Below, one piece after another: positions 54,823 to 63,213 of a DNA stretch of 64,000 nt. The DNA lies in assembly GCA_050747245.1 (NCBI GenBank), contig JBOGNO010000013.1, forward strand, positions 1 to 64,000, written 5' to 3'. Position numbers and translations under genes: made by a program. Numbering within the stretch: the first letter of the stretch is position 1; each line of letters begins with the position of its first letter. Source of the DNA: JBOGNO01 sp050747245 (GTDB lineage: Bacteria; Acidobacteriota; Terriglobia; Acidiferrales; UBA7541). Below the pieces are notes generated by a model that saw only the letters and a program-made list of their open reading frames with translations, did not search any database and was not told the DNA's origin.

Positions 54823-55599
54823 TCAACGGAGGACGCCGGAGAGAGGACTGGACGCGGTGGCGTAAAGCTTTTTCGGGATGCGGCCGGCGAGGAAGGCCTT
54901 CCGGCCAGCTTCGACGGCGGCGCGCATGGCTTCGGCCATAAGGATGGCATCCTGAGCACCGGCGATTGCGGTGTTCATGAGCACGCCATCGGCGCCGAGC
55001 TCCATCGCGACGGTGGCGTCGGAAGCGGTGCCCACTCCCGCGTCCACGATGAGCGGGACTTCGGTGATGCGTTCGCGCAGAATGCGGAGATTCGCGAGAT
55101 TTTGAATCCCCATGCCGGAACCGATAGGCGCACCGAGAGGCATGACGGCCGCGGCGCCGGCATCCACGAGTTTGCGCCCGACGACGAGATCGTCATTCGT
55201 GTACGGGAGAACAATGAAGCCTTCCTTGACGAGCGTTCTGGTGGCTTCGATGAGCGCAGCGGTGTCGGGGAAAAGCGTTTGTTCATCGCCGATGACTTCG
55301 AGCTTGATCCATTCCGAGAGGCCGACTTCGCGAGCGAGGCGCGCGGTGCGCACGGCTTCATCGGCCGTGTAACACCCGGCGGTATTTGGGAGGATGTGAA
55401 TTTTCGCGCGGTCGATGTAATCGAGCAGGGATTCTTTCGAGCGGTCGGTGAGATTCACGCGGCGCACGGCGACGGTGACCATGTCCGCGCCTGAGGCTTC
55501 GTGGGCGCGGGCCATTTCCGAGAAGCTGCGATATTTTCCCGTGCCGACAATCAGCCGCGAGCGGAAAACTTTTCCGGCAATCACCAGTTCGTCGTTCAT
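54823..55599 (-). CDS. thiG: Thiazole synthase
   Basis: The 258-residue protein is ThiG: LIVGTGKYRSF, ESLLDYIDRAKIHILPNTAGC, the Schiff-base Lys in WIKLEVIGD (about 105), and VLPYTNDDL and MPLGAPIGSGMGIQN. It forms the thiazole part of thiamine from deoxyxylulose phosphate, ThiS-thiocarboxylate and a glycine imine. No other thiamine gene is adjacent, so partners are encoded elsewhere. The ATG at 55599 has GGGGAG upstream. Confidence 0.93.
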   Translation of the reverse strand: MNDELVIAGKVFRSRLIVGTGKYRSFSEMARAHEASGADMVTVAVRRVNLTDRSKESLLDYIDRAKIHILPNTAGCYTADEAVRTARLAREVGLSEWIKLEVIGDEQTLFPDTAALIEATRTLVKEGFIVLPYTNDDLVVGRKLVDAGAAAVMPLGAPIGSGMGIQNLANLRILRERITEVPLIVDAGVGTASDATVAMELGADGVLMNTAIAGAQDAILMAEAMRAAVEAGRKAFLAGRIPKKLYATASSPLSGVLR

Positions 55600-55642
55600 C
55601 TCATCTCTCCCCAGAATATTGTAGCGCGACGGCGGCCACGCG

Positions 55643-57454
55643 TCAGGCGCGGAGGTGCGGGCGCGGCTCCTCGACATCGGCGTAGAGGTTTTCGATGACG
55701 TCGCCGAATTTTTCATCAATCGCGCGGCGCTTGAGTTTCATCGTGTAAGTGAGCAACCCGTTTGCAAAAGTAAAATCATCGGCGATGACGGCAAAACGCT
55801 TGGGCCGCTCATATTGCGCGAGGCTGGCGGTGAGGCGCTCCATTTCCTTTTCGAGAAACGCGTGAAGCCACGGCGAGCGCGCAAGCTCCTCGCGCGACGA
55901 GAAGGTGACGCGTTCCTCACGAGCCTGCGATTCGACAGCGCCGAAATTGGGGACGATTAAAACAGAAATAAATTTTCGTTTGTCGCCGACGGCGGCGGCA
56001 TTGAGGATAAACGGGCTGGTCTTCAGCCGGTTCTCGATGAGCTGGGGCGCGACGAATTTTCCCGCGGCGGTCTTGAGCAATTCTTTTTTGCGGTCAGTGA
56101 TGACCAGATAGCCGTCTTCATCGAGCAGGCCGATATCGCCGGTGCGAAACCATCCATCGGGGCCGAGGACTTCGGCGGTTTCCGCGGGCTTCTTGTAATA
56201 GCCCTGCATGACCAGCGGCCCGCGGACCAAAATCTCGCCATCTTCCGCGATGCGCACTTCGGCATTGGGGATGGGACGGCCCACCGTGCCCACTATGTTT
56301 CCACCCGGATAATTTGTCGAGACGACGGGTGAAGTTTCGGTGAGGCCGTAGCCCTGATAAATCGCAATACCGATGGACCAAAAGAATTCGGCGAGATCTT
56401 TTGAGAGCGGCGCGCCGCCGGATACGAAGCGGCGGATGCGTCCACCCAAACCGGCGCGGATTTTCGCGTACACAAGTTTGTCAGCGAGCCCCCATGACAA
56501 ACGCAAGCCGAGCGAAGCAGGTTGGCCGTGGGTACGCCACGGCTCAGCGTCTTCGGCAACGCGCATGGTCCAGTCGAAAAGTTTGCGCTTGAGGCCAGTG
56601 TTGCGATGACCTTGCTCCAAAATGTTCGCGTAGGTTTTCTCGAAGAATCGCGGGACGGCGGCCATGATGGTGGGATGGACTTCCAAGAGGACTTGCTGGA
56701 CTTCCTCGATGCGGGAGAGGTAGGCGATGGAAACGCCCTTGAAGAGATAGCCGTAGTCCACAGTGCGCTCGTACACATGAGCGAGGGGAAGAAACGAAAG
56801 CGCGAGATCGCCCGGGAGGACGTCAAGGAGTTCGGAGGCGTCGAAAACATTGGAGGTGAAGTTGGAATGCGAGAGCATCACGCCTTTCGGTTCGCCGGTG
56901 GTGCCGGAAGTGTAGATGATGGTGGCCAGTTGCGATGGCGCGAGATCGGCGGCGCGGCGGCGATACTCGGAAATCTCCGCAGCGCCCGCGGTGGAGATGA
57001 GCGCGTCATATTGCAGGGCATCTCCCGCAGGAATTTCGGGAGCGGCGATGGCGATAATTTGTTCGAGCGAAGGGAGACTGCTGCGCTGGGAGAGAATGCG
57101 CTTTACACGCTCTGCGCCGACGGCAAAAATCACCCGCGCGCCAGAATCGCCGAGGATGTAGGCGATGCGTTCGGGCGACTCGTTGAAATAAATCGGCACG
57201 GTGGCGGCGCCCAAACCGTTGACGGCAAAATCCACGATGTGCCACTCCGGACAATTGGCGGCGAAGAGAGCGACGCGGTCGCCGGTCTTGATACCAAGCA
57301 TGCTGAGAGCATTGGAGAGTCCGGCGACGCGGCGGAGCATTTCGCCAGCAGAGATGGCTTCCCAGTTCGCGCCGGATTTGAAAACCTGCGCCCGAGGATT
57401 TTGAAACTTGTCAACTGCATCGAGAAAGGATTGTGTGAGTGAGGGGTAAGCCAT
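55643..57454 (-). CDS. Long-chain acyl-CoA ligase (AMP-binding)
   Basis: The 603-residue protein has the ANL landmarks: the P-loop IIYTSGTTGEPKGVMLSH (about 178), YGLTETSP (about 360), GWFRTGDIG (about 430) and DRKKELLKTAAGKFVAP (about 450). It activates a fatty acid to acyl-CoA. It ends 43 bases before thiG, with which it may share a transcript. I chose the ATG at 57454. Confidence 0.9.
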   Translation of the reverse strand: MAYPSLTQSFLDAVDKFQNPRAQVFKSGANWEAISAGEMLRRVAGLSNALSMLGIKTGDRVALFAANCPEWHIVDFAVNGLGAATVPIYFNESPERIAYILGDSGARVIFAVGAERVKRILSQRSSLPSLEQIIAIAAPEIPAGDALQYDALISTAGAAEISEYRRRAADLAPSQLATIIYTSGTTGEPKGVMLSHSNFTSNVFDASELLDVLPGDLALSFLPLAHVYERTVDYGYLFKGVSIAYLSRIEEVQQVLLEVHPTIMAAVPRFFEKTYANILEQGHRNTGLKRKLFDWTMRVAEDAEPWRTHGQPASLGLRLSWGLADKLVYAKIRAGLGGRIRRFVSGGAPLSKDLAEFFWSIGIAIYQGYGLTETSPVVSTNYPGGNIVGTVGRPIPNAEVRIAEDGEILVRGPLVMQGYYKKPAETAEVLGPDGWFRTGDIGLLDEDGYLVITDRKKELLKTAAGKFVAPQLIENRLKTSPFILNAAAVGDKRKFISVLIVPNFGAVESQAREERVTFSSREELARSPWLHAFLEKEMERLTASLAQYERPKRFAVIADDFTFANGLLTYTMKLKRRAIDEKFGDVIENLYADVEEPRPHLRA

Positions 57455-57630
57455 GTGTGGCGGCAGAGAATGTAACGCACCCGGAGCGAACGGCGCAATG
57501 GCACGGAGCGGGCGCACGGGTAGAGGATGAAGGGGCCCATGAGCTATCCCGCGGGGTCGAGCGGACTGAGGCGGCAGCGACTTCTGGCCCATGGCTGGCT
57601 CGGCGAAGTGGCGGACTCTAATACGCGTTT

Positions 57631-57712
57631 GTGTCTCGATTAGAATTAGACGCTCCTCTTTGTTTTCAATGAGTTAGCGGCAATCTTGTTTCTGGGTGTG
57701 TCTCGATTAGAA
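57631..57712 (+). repeat. 82-bp dispersed element, copy C
   Basis: This is the third copy: TGTCTCGATTAGAA at both ends around TTTGTTTTCAATGAG, the same length as copy A and nearly identical to it. It lies 27 kb from A and B. The rest of the 57455-57962 gap shows nothing else I can support. Confidence 0.72.
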
Positions 57713-57962
57713 TTTTCAGTTCGGAGGGGGTCTGGATTCAAAACCCAGCTGCCAAAGGGGCGAATTTTGCGAGGCACTGGCAGTAATCCTGACTCATGCT
57801 AGCACGGAATGAGGCGTTTGAGAAGAGGACCAGTACCTGTGGAAAATGTGGAAAAGTGCCCCTGAGGCGACGGGAGAGCGATTGACGCTTGCAGGCCCCG
57901 GAATGAAGAGGCAGCACGTGCGGCGGCGCGGAATTTGGTTTACACGCGGCGGCGATTTTACC

Positions 57963-58712
57963 TCATTGGATTTGAAAAGCGCATTGCACCGTGGCAGTCA
58001 CGGTGATCTTTCCGGGCTTCACGGGCACCGAGACAGGCGGCGGGGGCGGAGCGCTCGGCTTCGCACGACTCCAGAAGGACTCGGCAAAAGTATCAGTTAA
58101 CGGGAGCGATTCAATTCTAGCGATGCCGGAAAGTTGTGTCACGTCAATACTGGCGTAGCGTATTGCGCCCGGCTTCTGGCAGTTCTCAGTGAGAGCAGCT
58201 TTCGCACGGCTGACGGCGCGGCTCATCGCTTGAGAGACGGCGTGCTCCTTGGCAGACTCTTCGTCCTGAAGAGAGTAGTCAAGGGAGCGAAAATCAATGA
58301 TGCCCTCTTCGACCGAACTATCGAGAATCGGGCCAATTTGAGAGAAGTCATGAAATTTCAGAGTCACCTCGCCTCTTACGAGGTACGAATGAGGCTTTTT
58401 CTTGCGATCTCCTTCGAAGGAAGGAGCAAGCGTCAGGACGCCGGTGGAAATGTCTTCTTTTTTCAGGCCGCTCTTCTCCGCGAGCGCGACGATTTTCCGC
58501 ATGGATTGTGTGGCTTTTTCATAGGCCTGCTTGAGGTCTTTATCCTGCGAGGAAATGTCGAACGTTAGCGTGGCGAGGTCGGGGTCCGCTTCGTAAGTTC
58601 CGTCGGCCTGCACGACCAGAGTATCCGCGATAAATTTGACGTCCGTTGTTTGCGCATGCGAAGGCAGGGCCAGGACAAAAAGAAATGCAGCTGCCAGTGC
58701 GATGCGTTTCAA
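57963..58712 (-). CDS. SIMPL-domain (DUF541) secreted protein
   Basis: The 249-residue product has a signal peptide (about 1-20) and a SIMPL/DUF541 domain with DLATLTFDISSQDKDLKQAYEKATQSMRKI and a late FRSLDYSLQDEESAKEHAVSQAM. These periplasmic proteins are linked to envelope stress, with unclear roles. The start is a TTG with AGGAGG 5 bases upstream. Confidence 0.82.
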   Translation of the reverse strand: MKRIALAAAFLFVLALPSHAQTTDVKFIADTLVVQADGTYEADPDLATLTFDISSQDKDLKQAYEKATQSMRKIVALAEKSGLKKEDISTGVLTLAPSFEGDRKKKPHSYLVRGEVTLKFHDFSQIGPILDSSVEEGIIDFRSLDYSLQDEESAKEHAVSQAMSRAVSRAKAALTENCQKPGAIRYASIDVTQLSGIARIESLPLTDTFAESFWSRAKPSAPPPPPVSVPVKPGKITVTATVQCAFQIQ

Positions 58713-59172
58713 AGGTGCCTCCTAGGGCTGAGTTGGGAGACCGAATAATCTCCGGAGTTCGCAGCGGTTCGCATGGAGTTCCATTCTGCTTACGTTGATG
58801 CTGGAGATAACGTGAAAAGATGCCCCGCGATTTTCGGCGCGACTTAAACGACCAGCACAGAGGCACGCCGAGAGGCGCGAGGCGCATCTTAGGGCGGCGA
58901 TTCTAGCAGGAATGATTGAACTCTTGTGAGAGCTGAAAAAGAGGAATTCGCTAAGAGCCTGTAACAAAACCCCAATCGGCACCCGTCAGGTGGGTGTCCT
59001 CACACGGATAGGTCAACACATCGCGACTGCTCGTTACCCATCGATTGTCCGCGGGCTGGAGATGCCACCAGCACTTGGCGCAATTCAGCCGGTGGGCGAT
59101 TCGTGTCCACTTCGAGTGCGTATAGGAAGAAGCTTTTGCTCAGAGCAGCCAGTGTCGAATAAGCGACGTCCG

Positions 59173-59242
59173 GCCTCACACGCGAATGGAGCCGACGCGA
59201 TGCCGAATTGCGACGGCGCGCGGCTCGTGTGCAGAGTTAGGT
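59173..59242. other. Integron attC-like site
   Basis: The 70-bp imperfect palindrome has GCCTCAC (59173-59179) and GTTAGGT (59236-59242) as outer boxes, with 9-base spacers on both sides. The inner arms are GAGCCG-A-CGCG and CGCGCGGCTC, which pair with one extra A, the extrahelical base typical of attC sites. The TAA stop of the DinB-like gene falls inside the GTTAGGT box. The left box has one mismatch to RYYYAAC, and the extra-base polarity points the opposite way to the DinB gene, so the call is tentative. Confidence 0.5.
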
Positions 59243-59755
59243 CCGAGTTTCAATCTTGGCCGGCCCCAACCCCATCGCCCGCCGCCACGCCGCCAACTGC
59301 CCCAAGTGATCCATCTCATGCAACGTCATTAGATACACGATATGGTCGCCGAGGGTCGGAAAATACTTGCGCGCGCCTTCATATGGATGTGGCGTCGCGA
59401 GGGTCGCGGCGAGGGTCGCGGCGTCGGCGGCCTTGACGGCGGTGGTGACCCGATCGTGCAGCGACTCAAGCGTCGAGAGTAGCTCGTCCTTCGAAGGGAA
59501 CCCCGACGGATCACTACTCGGGATGCCGCCCGCTCCTGCGAAGGCGGCCTCTTCCCAACCCACCGGCGGCGACGCATCGTGGCCCAGAAACCTCAGCAGC
59601 CCGACCGATGAAAACACGAGGTGACCCAGGCTCCACGCCGGGTGATTGACGACTCCGTGCGGCTGTTGGCACATCTGGTCGGCGGTCAGGTCTGCGACGA
59701 GACTCTTAGCGACGTAAAGGTTGACGCCGTACGCCCAAACGACATGCTGCAGCAA
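59237..59755 (-). CDS. DinB-like family protein
   Basis: The 172-residue protein is a DinB-superfamily four-helix bundle: LLQHVVWAYGVNLYVA, VNHPAWSLGHLVFS (likely metal His), and MTLHEMDHLGQLAAWRRAMGLG at the C terminus (second and third His). Members include thiol transferases and metal-dependent enzymes of unknown role. No ATG fits; the TTG at 59755 has GGAG 6 bases upstream, and a TTG at 59797 would add 14 residues. It lies inside the IS5 derivative. Confidence 0.75.
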   Translation of the reverse strand: MLQHVVWAYGVNLYVAKSLVADLTADQMCQQPHGVVNHPAWSLGHLVFSSVGLLRFLGHDASPPVGWEEAAFAGAGGIPSSDPSGFPSKDELLSTLESLHDRVTTAVKAADAATLAATLATPHPYEGARKYFPTLGDHIVYLMTLHEMDHLGQLAAWRRAMGLGPAKIETRT

Positions 59756-59842
59756 GTGACGCTCCGCGCGTTGATAGTGGCTGATCGGGCCGTCCAACTA
59801 CTCAGGTGTCTCTGAAATCCCCAAGAGCCAATTTTGTGCGTG

Positions 59843-59871
59843 ATCATACGATGGGTCCCGCAATACGTCAA
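59843..59871 (-). promoter_or_regulatory. Promoter for the DinB-like gene
   Basis: On the minus strand, TTGACG (59866-59871) and TATGAT (59843-59848) are 17 bases apart, a near-consensus sigma70 promoter facing the DinB-like gene from within the mobile element. Confidence 0.55.
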
Positions 59872-59872
59872 C

Positions 59873-60246
59873 TGTTTACCGATGCCAGAGCCTGACCCTC
59901 GCAGGCCCCCAAGCAGCCGCACGGACGCGATTTCGGCAGAAAGACGAGCTCTTGGGCGACGGACTCCCGGGAAAGATGGCATTGATCTCAGGCGGTTGTC
60001 CATGTCTTGCGGAGCGACTGCCAGCAAATCAGCGCGCACCCGATGCCTGCACGTCATCCCCGACCCACACCCGAGTTCCTGCGGCAGCATTTGCCAGGGG
60101 ATGCCGCTGCGGAGGACAAACAGAATGCCGGTGAGACACGCGCGATCAGAGACGCGCGGCCGTCCGCCTTTCGTTCGACGTGGTGGAGTGGGAAGGAACG
60201 GTTCGACAAGATCCCACAACGGATTTGGAAGCAGCGCCGCGGCCAT
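59873..60246 (-). pseudogene. IS5-family transposase remnant
   Basis: The first 65 residues (MAAALLPNPLWDLVEPFLP.., GGRPRVSDRACLTGILFVLRSGIPW, LPQELGCGSGMTC) are a clear IS5/IS427-type transposase N terminus. After that the match fades; a piece with ASVRLLGG may be a shifted core fragment. The DDE active site is absent, so the element cannot move itself. Confidence 0.78.
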
Positions 60247-60303
60247 ACGCCTTCACGCTACCTCGCCAACGAAAGTCAGGTTGCGAAGGTTTTGTTACGC
60301 GCT

Positions 60304-60885
60304 CTAAGGGCGCTTGGTGGCCTCTACATGCACGAACAAGACTTCCGGAGCGCCGTTGGCGCTGGAAAATTGCTCGCTCACGAGTTTCCCGGGCGCCGTA
60401 AGCGTGGTTGCGTTGCGCAGCGCAAGTTTTTTCCCACCGGCAGAGAGTTCGGCGCGATACACAAGCGTGTCCCCCTCCCACTGGCCTGTTTCAACGCTCG
60501 CCCCCGGAGCATCACTTCCGAAAACGTACTCCTTGTAAGCCTTCTCTTTGGGGTCCCAGGTCATAACCAGCATGCCTTCAAAATCGCCCACCGGACCGTG
60601 AGAATGAAACCGGTTGATGAGCGAATTTCCGCCCGGCCCCAGCTCGCTGGTGTACACGCCAGTGTTTTGCCCGCCCTCGGGCATGAACGCCGACTTCGGA
60701 TAGGTTTCGGTGTAGTCCCAAGTGCCGACATACAACTTCGCAAGGCGTTGCATCTCCGGCGCAGGAAGCGCAGGAGGCGTTTTTTCCTGCGCGAGCGCAT
60801 TCGCGGTTATCGGAGGCACACCCAGCGGCCAGAGCAGGAAGGCAATTACTGCAAATAAGCGAAGGAGCCTATAGACGCGCTTCAT
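60304..60885 (-). CDS. Secreted DUF1579-like protein
   Basis: The 193-residue product has a signal peptide (about 1-32) and a DUF1579-type beta-barrel body: LAKLYVGTWDYTETYPKSAF, GPGGNSLINRFHSHGPVGDFEGMLVMTWDPKEKAYKEYVFGSD. GGAGGG lies 6 bases before the ATG. Its stop codon TAG lies at the edge of the IS5-derived element: T and A belong to the target duplication and the G is the element's terminal base. It overlaps the upstream VOC gene (ATGA). Confidence 0.78.
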   Translation of the reverse strand: MKRVYRLLRLFAVIAFLLWPLGVPPITANALAQEKTPPALPAPEMQRLAKLYVGTWDYTETYPKSAFMPEGGQNTGVYTSELGPGGNSLINRFHSHGPVGDFEGMLVMTWDPKEKAYKEYVFGSDAPGASVETGQWEGDTLVYRAELSAGGKKLALRNATTLTAPGKLVSEQFSSANGAPEVLFVHVEATKRP

Positions 60886-61238
60886 TTTGTCCCTCCACTT
60901 TTCGTTTTCCACAAACCGACGGTATTGCCATCGGGATCCTGCATCCACGCAAATGTGCCGGTGGGAATTTCCACGGGAGGAACCAACATTTTTCCGCCGA
61001 GCGATTTCGCTTTTTCGAGAGCGGCCGCAACATCCTCCACATCCACGTAAAATATCGTGTAGTGATGCGGCTCGTGCCCCAGCGCCGAAATATGACCGGT
61101 GATCCCGCCCGCTTCCGCCGCAATCATGGCCGCCGGGCCCATGGCTTCAATTTTCCAATCGAATAATTTTTTGTAAAACTCCTGCGTCTTCCCGCTGTTT
61201 TGGCAGCCAATTTCAAAATGCACCACAGGTCTTCCCAT
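60882..61238 (-). CDS. VOC (glyoxalase/bleomycin-resistance) family protein
   Basis: The 118-residue protein has the VOC pattern: VVHFEIGCQNSGKTQEFYKKLFDW, YTIFYVDVEDVAAALEKAKSLGGKML, and the closing FAWMQDPDGNTVGLW. It probably binds a metal and a small substrate. Its stop overlaps the next gene's start, so they form an operon. Confidence 0.83.
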   Translation of the reverse strand: MGRPVVHFEIGCQNSGKTQEFYKKLFDWKIEAMGPAAMIAAEAGGITGHISALGHEPHHYTIFYVDVEDVAAALEKAKSLGGKMLVPPVEIPTGTFAWMQDPDGNTVGLWKTKSGGTK

Positions 61239-61395
61239 TTGATCGCCCCTCCTGAATTTTGCGCGCCACACTCTATCACAATCGAACAGCTGCCCCGGAA
61301 TCTCGGATGTTCAGCGCGAGTCGTGTGAGCAGGCCGGAGGCTCGCCAAGGGGCGAGGGCTGCGCTAAGATGCGAAGCGGAGGTGTTCGAGCGGAC

Positions 61396-63072
61396 ATGGC
61401 GAGAGCGGCCGCGGAAAATATGATGACGCACCGGCCGGTGCGCGCACCGCGCGGGACGGAAATTTCCTGCAAGGGCTGGCAGCAGGAAGCGGCGCTGCGG
61501 ATGCTCATGAACAACCTAGACCCGGAAGTGGCGGAAAAGCCGGAAGAGCTGATTGTCTATGGCGGGCGGGGCAAAGCGGCGCGGAACTGGGAATGTTTTG
61601 AAGCCATCGTGAGATCGCTTCGTGCGCTTGAGGGGGATGAAACGCTGCTGGTGCAGTCGGGCAAGCCGGTGGGAATTTTCCGCACGCACGAATACGCGCC
61701 GCGAGTGCTGATTGCGAATTCCAATCTGGTGGGACACTGGAGCGACTGGAAAAATTTCGAGGAGCTCGACCGCGCGGGCTTGATGATGTACGGGCAGATG
61801 ACCGCGGGAAGCTGGATCTACATCGGGACGCAGGGAATTCTGCAGGGAACGTACGAGACGTTTGCGGCGGCGTCGAAAAAACATTTTGGAGGAGACCTCA
61901 GCGGCAAACTAGTGGTGACCGGAGGAATGGGAGGAATGGGAGGGGCGCAGCCGCTGGCGGCGACGCTCAATGGCGGGGCGTTCCTGGGAATTGACGCGGA
62001 CCCGGAGCGAATCAAGCGGCGGGTGAAGACGGGCTACTGCGACGTGATGGTCAACGACCTGGACGAAGCGCTGCGGATATTGAAAAACGCGGTGAGGAAA
62101 CGCGAGGCGGCTTCGGTGGGATTGGTAGGAAATTGCGCGGAGGTGATCCCGGAACTCGCGCGGCGCGGCGTGGTGCCCGACCTGCTGACGGATCAGACAA
62201 GCGCGCACGATCCGCTCTACGGCTACATTCCGCAGGGGCTGGACGTGGCGCAGGCGGCGGAATTGCGGAAGAAAGATCCCGAGGGCTATCAGAAGCGCTC
62301 GCTCGAATCCATCGCGCGGCACGTGGAGGGGATGCTGGCGCTGCAAAAATTGGGAGCGGCGACGTTCGATTACGGGAACAACATCCGCACGTTTGCGTTC
62401 CAGCAGGGCGTGAAAAACGCTTACGACTTTCCCGGATTCGTGCCCGCGTACATCCGGCCGATGTTCTGCGAGGGGCGCGGGCCTTTCCGCTGGGCGGCGC
62501 TATCGGGCGAAGCGACGGACATCCATCGCACGGACGATCTGGTGCTGGAAATTTTTCCGCACGATGAAGTACTGACGCGGTGGATACAACTGGCGCGGAA
62601 GCGCGTGAAATTCCAAGGACTGCCGGCGCGGATTTGCTGGCTGGGCTACGGCGAGCGCGACAAATTCGGGCTGGCGCTCAACGACCTGGTGGCCAGGGGA
62701 GAATTAAAGGCGCCGATCGTGATCGGCAGAGACCACCTCGACTGCGGGTCGGTGGCATCGCCCTACCGCGAGACGGAAAAAATGCGCGACGGCTCCGACG
62801 CTGTGGCGGATTGGCCTTTGCTGAACGCGCTGCTGAACACGGCGAGCGGCGCAAGCTGGGTTTCCATCCACAACGGCGGAGGAGTGGGGATTGGATACGC
62901 GCTACACGCGGGACAGGTGACCGTGGCGGATGGATCCAAGGAAATGGCGGCGCGGATCGAGCGTGTGCTCACGAACGATCCCGGGATCGGCGTGGCGCGT
63001 CACGCGGACGCAGGGTATCCCGAGGCGATTGATTTTGCGAGGAAGAACAAGATTAATATTCCGATGGCGTGA
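61396..63072 (+). CDS. hutU: Urocanate hydratase
   Basis: The 558-residue protein matches urocanase along its length: PRGTEISCKGWQQEAALRMLMNNLDPEVAE, the NAD-binding GGMGGMGGAQP (about 180), and the end region SIHNGGGVGIGYALHAG. It converts urocanate to imidazolone propionate in histidine breakdown. No other hut gene is in view. The ATG at 61396 gives the family's usual length; 61369 is possible. Confidence 0.93.
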   Translation: MARAAAENMMTHRPVRAPRGTEISCKGWQQEAALRMLMNNLDPEVAEKPEELIVYGGRGKAARNWECFEAIVRSLRALEGDETLLVQSGKPVGIFRTHEYAPRVLIANSNLVGHWSDWKNFEELDRAGLMMYGQMTAGSWIYIGTQGILQGTYETFAAASKKHFGGDLSGKLVVTGGMGGMGGAQPLAATLNGGAFLGIDADPERIKRRVKTGYCDVMVNDLDEALRILKNAVRKREAASVGLVGNCAEVIPELARRGVVPDLLTDQTSAHDPLYGYIPQGLDVAQAAELRKKDPEGYQKRSLESIARHVEGMLALQKLGAATFDYGNNIRTFAFQQGVKNAYDFPGFVPAYIRPMFCEGRGPFRWAALSGEATDIHRTDDLVLEIFPHDEVLTRWIQLARKRVKFQGLPARICWLGYGERDKFGLALNDLVARGELKAPIVIGRDHLDCGSVASPYRETEKMRDGSDAVADWPLLNALLNTASGASWVSIHNGGGVGIGYALHAGQVTVADGSKEMAARIERVLTNDPGIGVARHADAGYPEAIDFARKNKINIPMA

Positions 63073-63213
63073 AACACGGGATTGGCCACGGAGACACAGA
63101 GACACGGAGAGAATGAGAGTTAGGAAATTCGAACAGCGACATTTCAGGATGGTTGCAGCGGACGACAGAGCGGGAGCTGAGAACCGAGGAATTCGACAGT
63201 GGAGGAGGAAAAG

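Larger units (their letters stand above)
58955..60304 (-). mobile_element. IS5-family derivative carrying a DinB-like gene
   Basis: The element is 1350 bases. Its ends are imperfect inverted repeats: GAGCCTGTAACAAAACC (from 58955) and, on the other strand, GAGCGCGTAACAAAACC (from 60304). A TAA target duplication flanks it (58952-58954, 60305-60307), as IS427-group IS5 elements make. Inside are only a transposase N-terminal remnant, a DinB-like gene with its own promoter and an attC-like palindrome. Intact ends plus target duplication show that this composite moved as a unit. Confidence 0.72.

Noticed and set aside
58990..59436. 148-codon plus-strand frame over the left part of the IS5 derivative
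   Set aside because: It is antisense to the DinB-like gene for half its length and lacks any protein signature.
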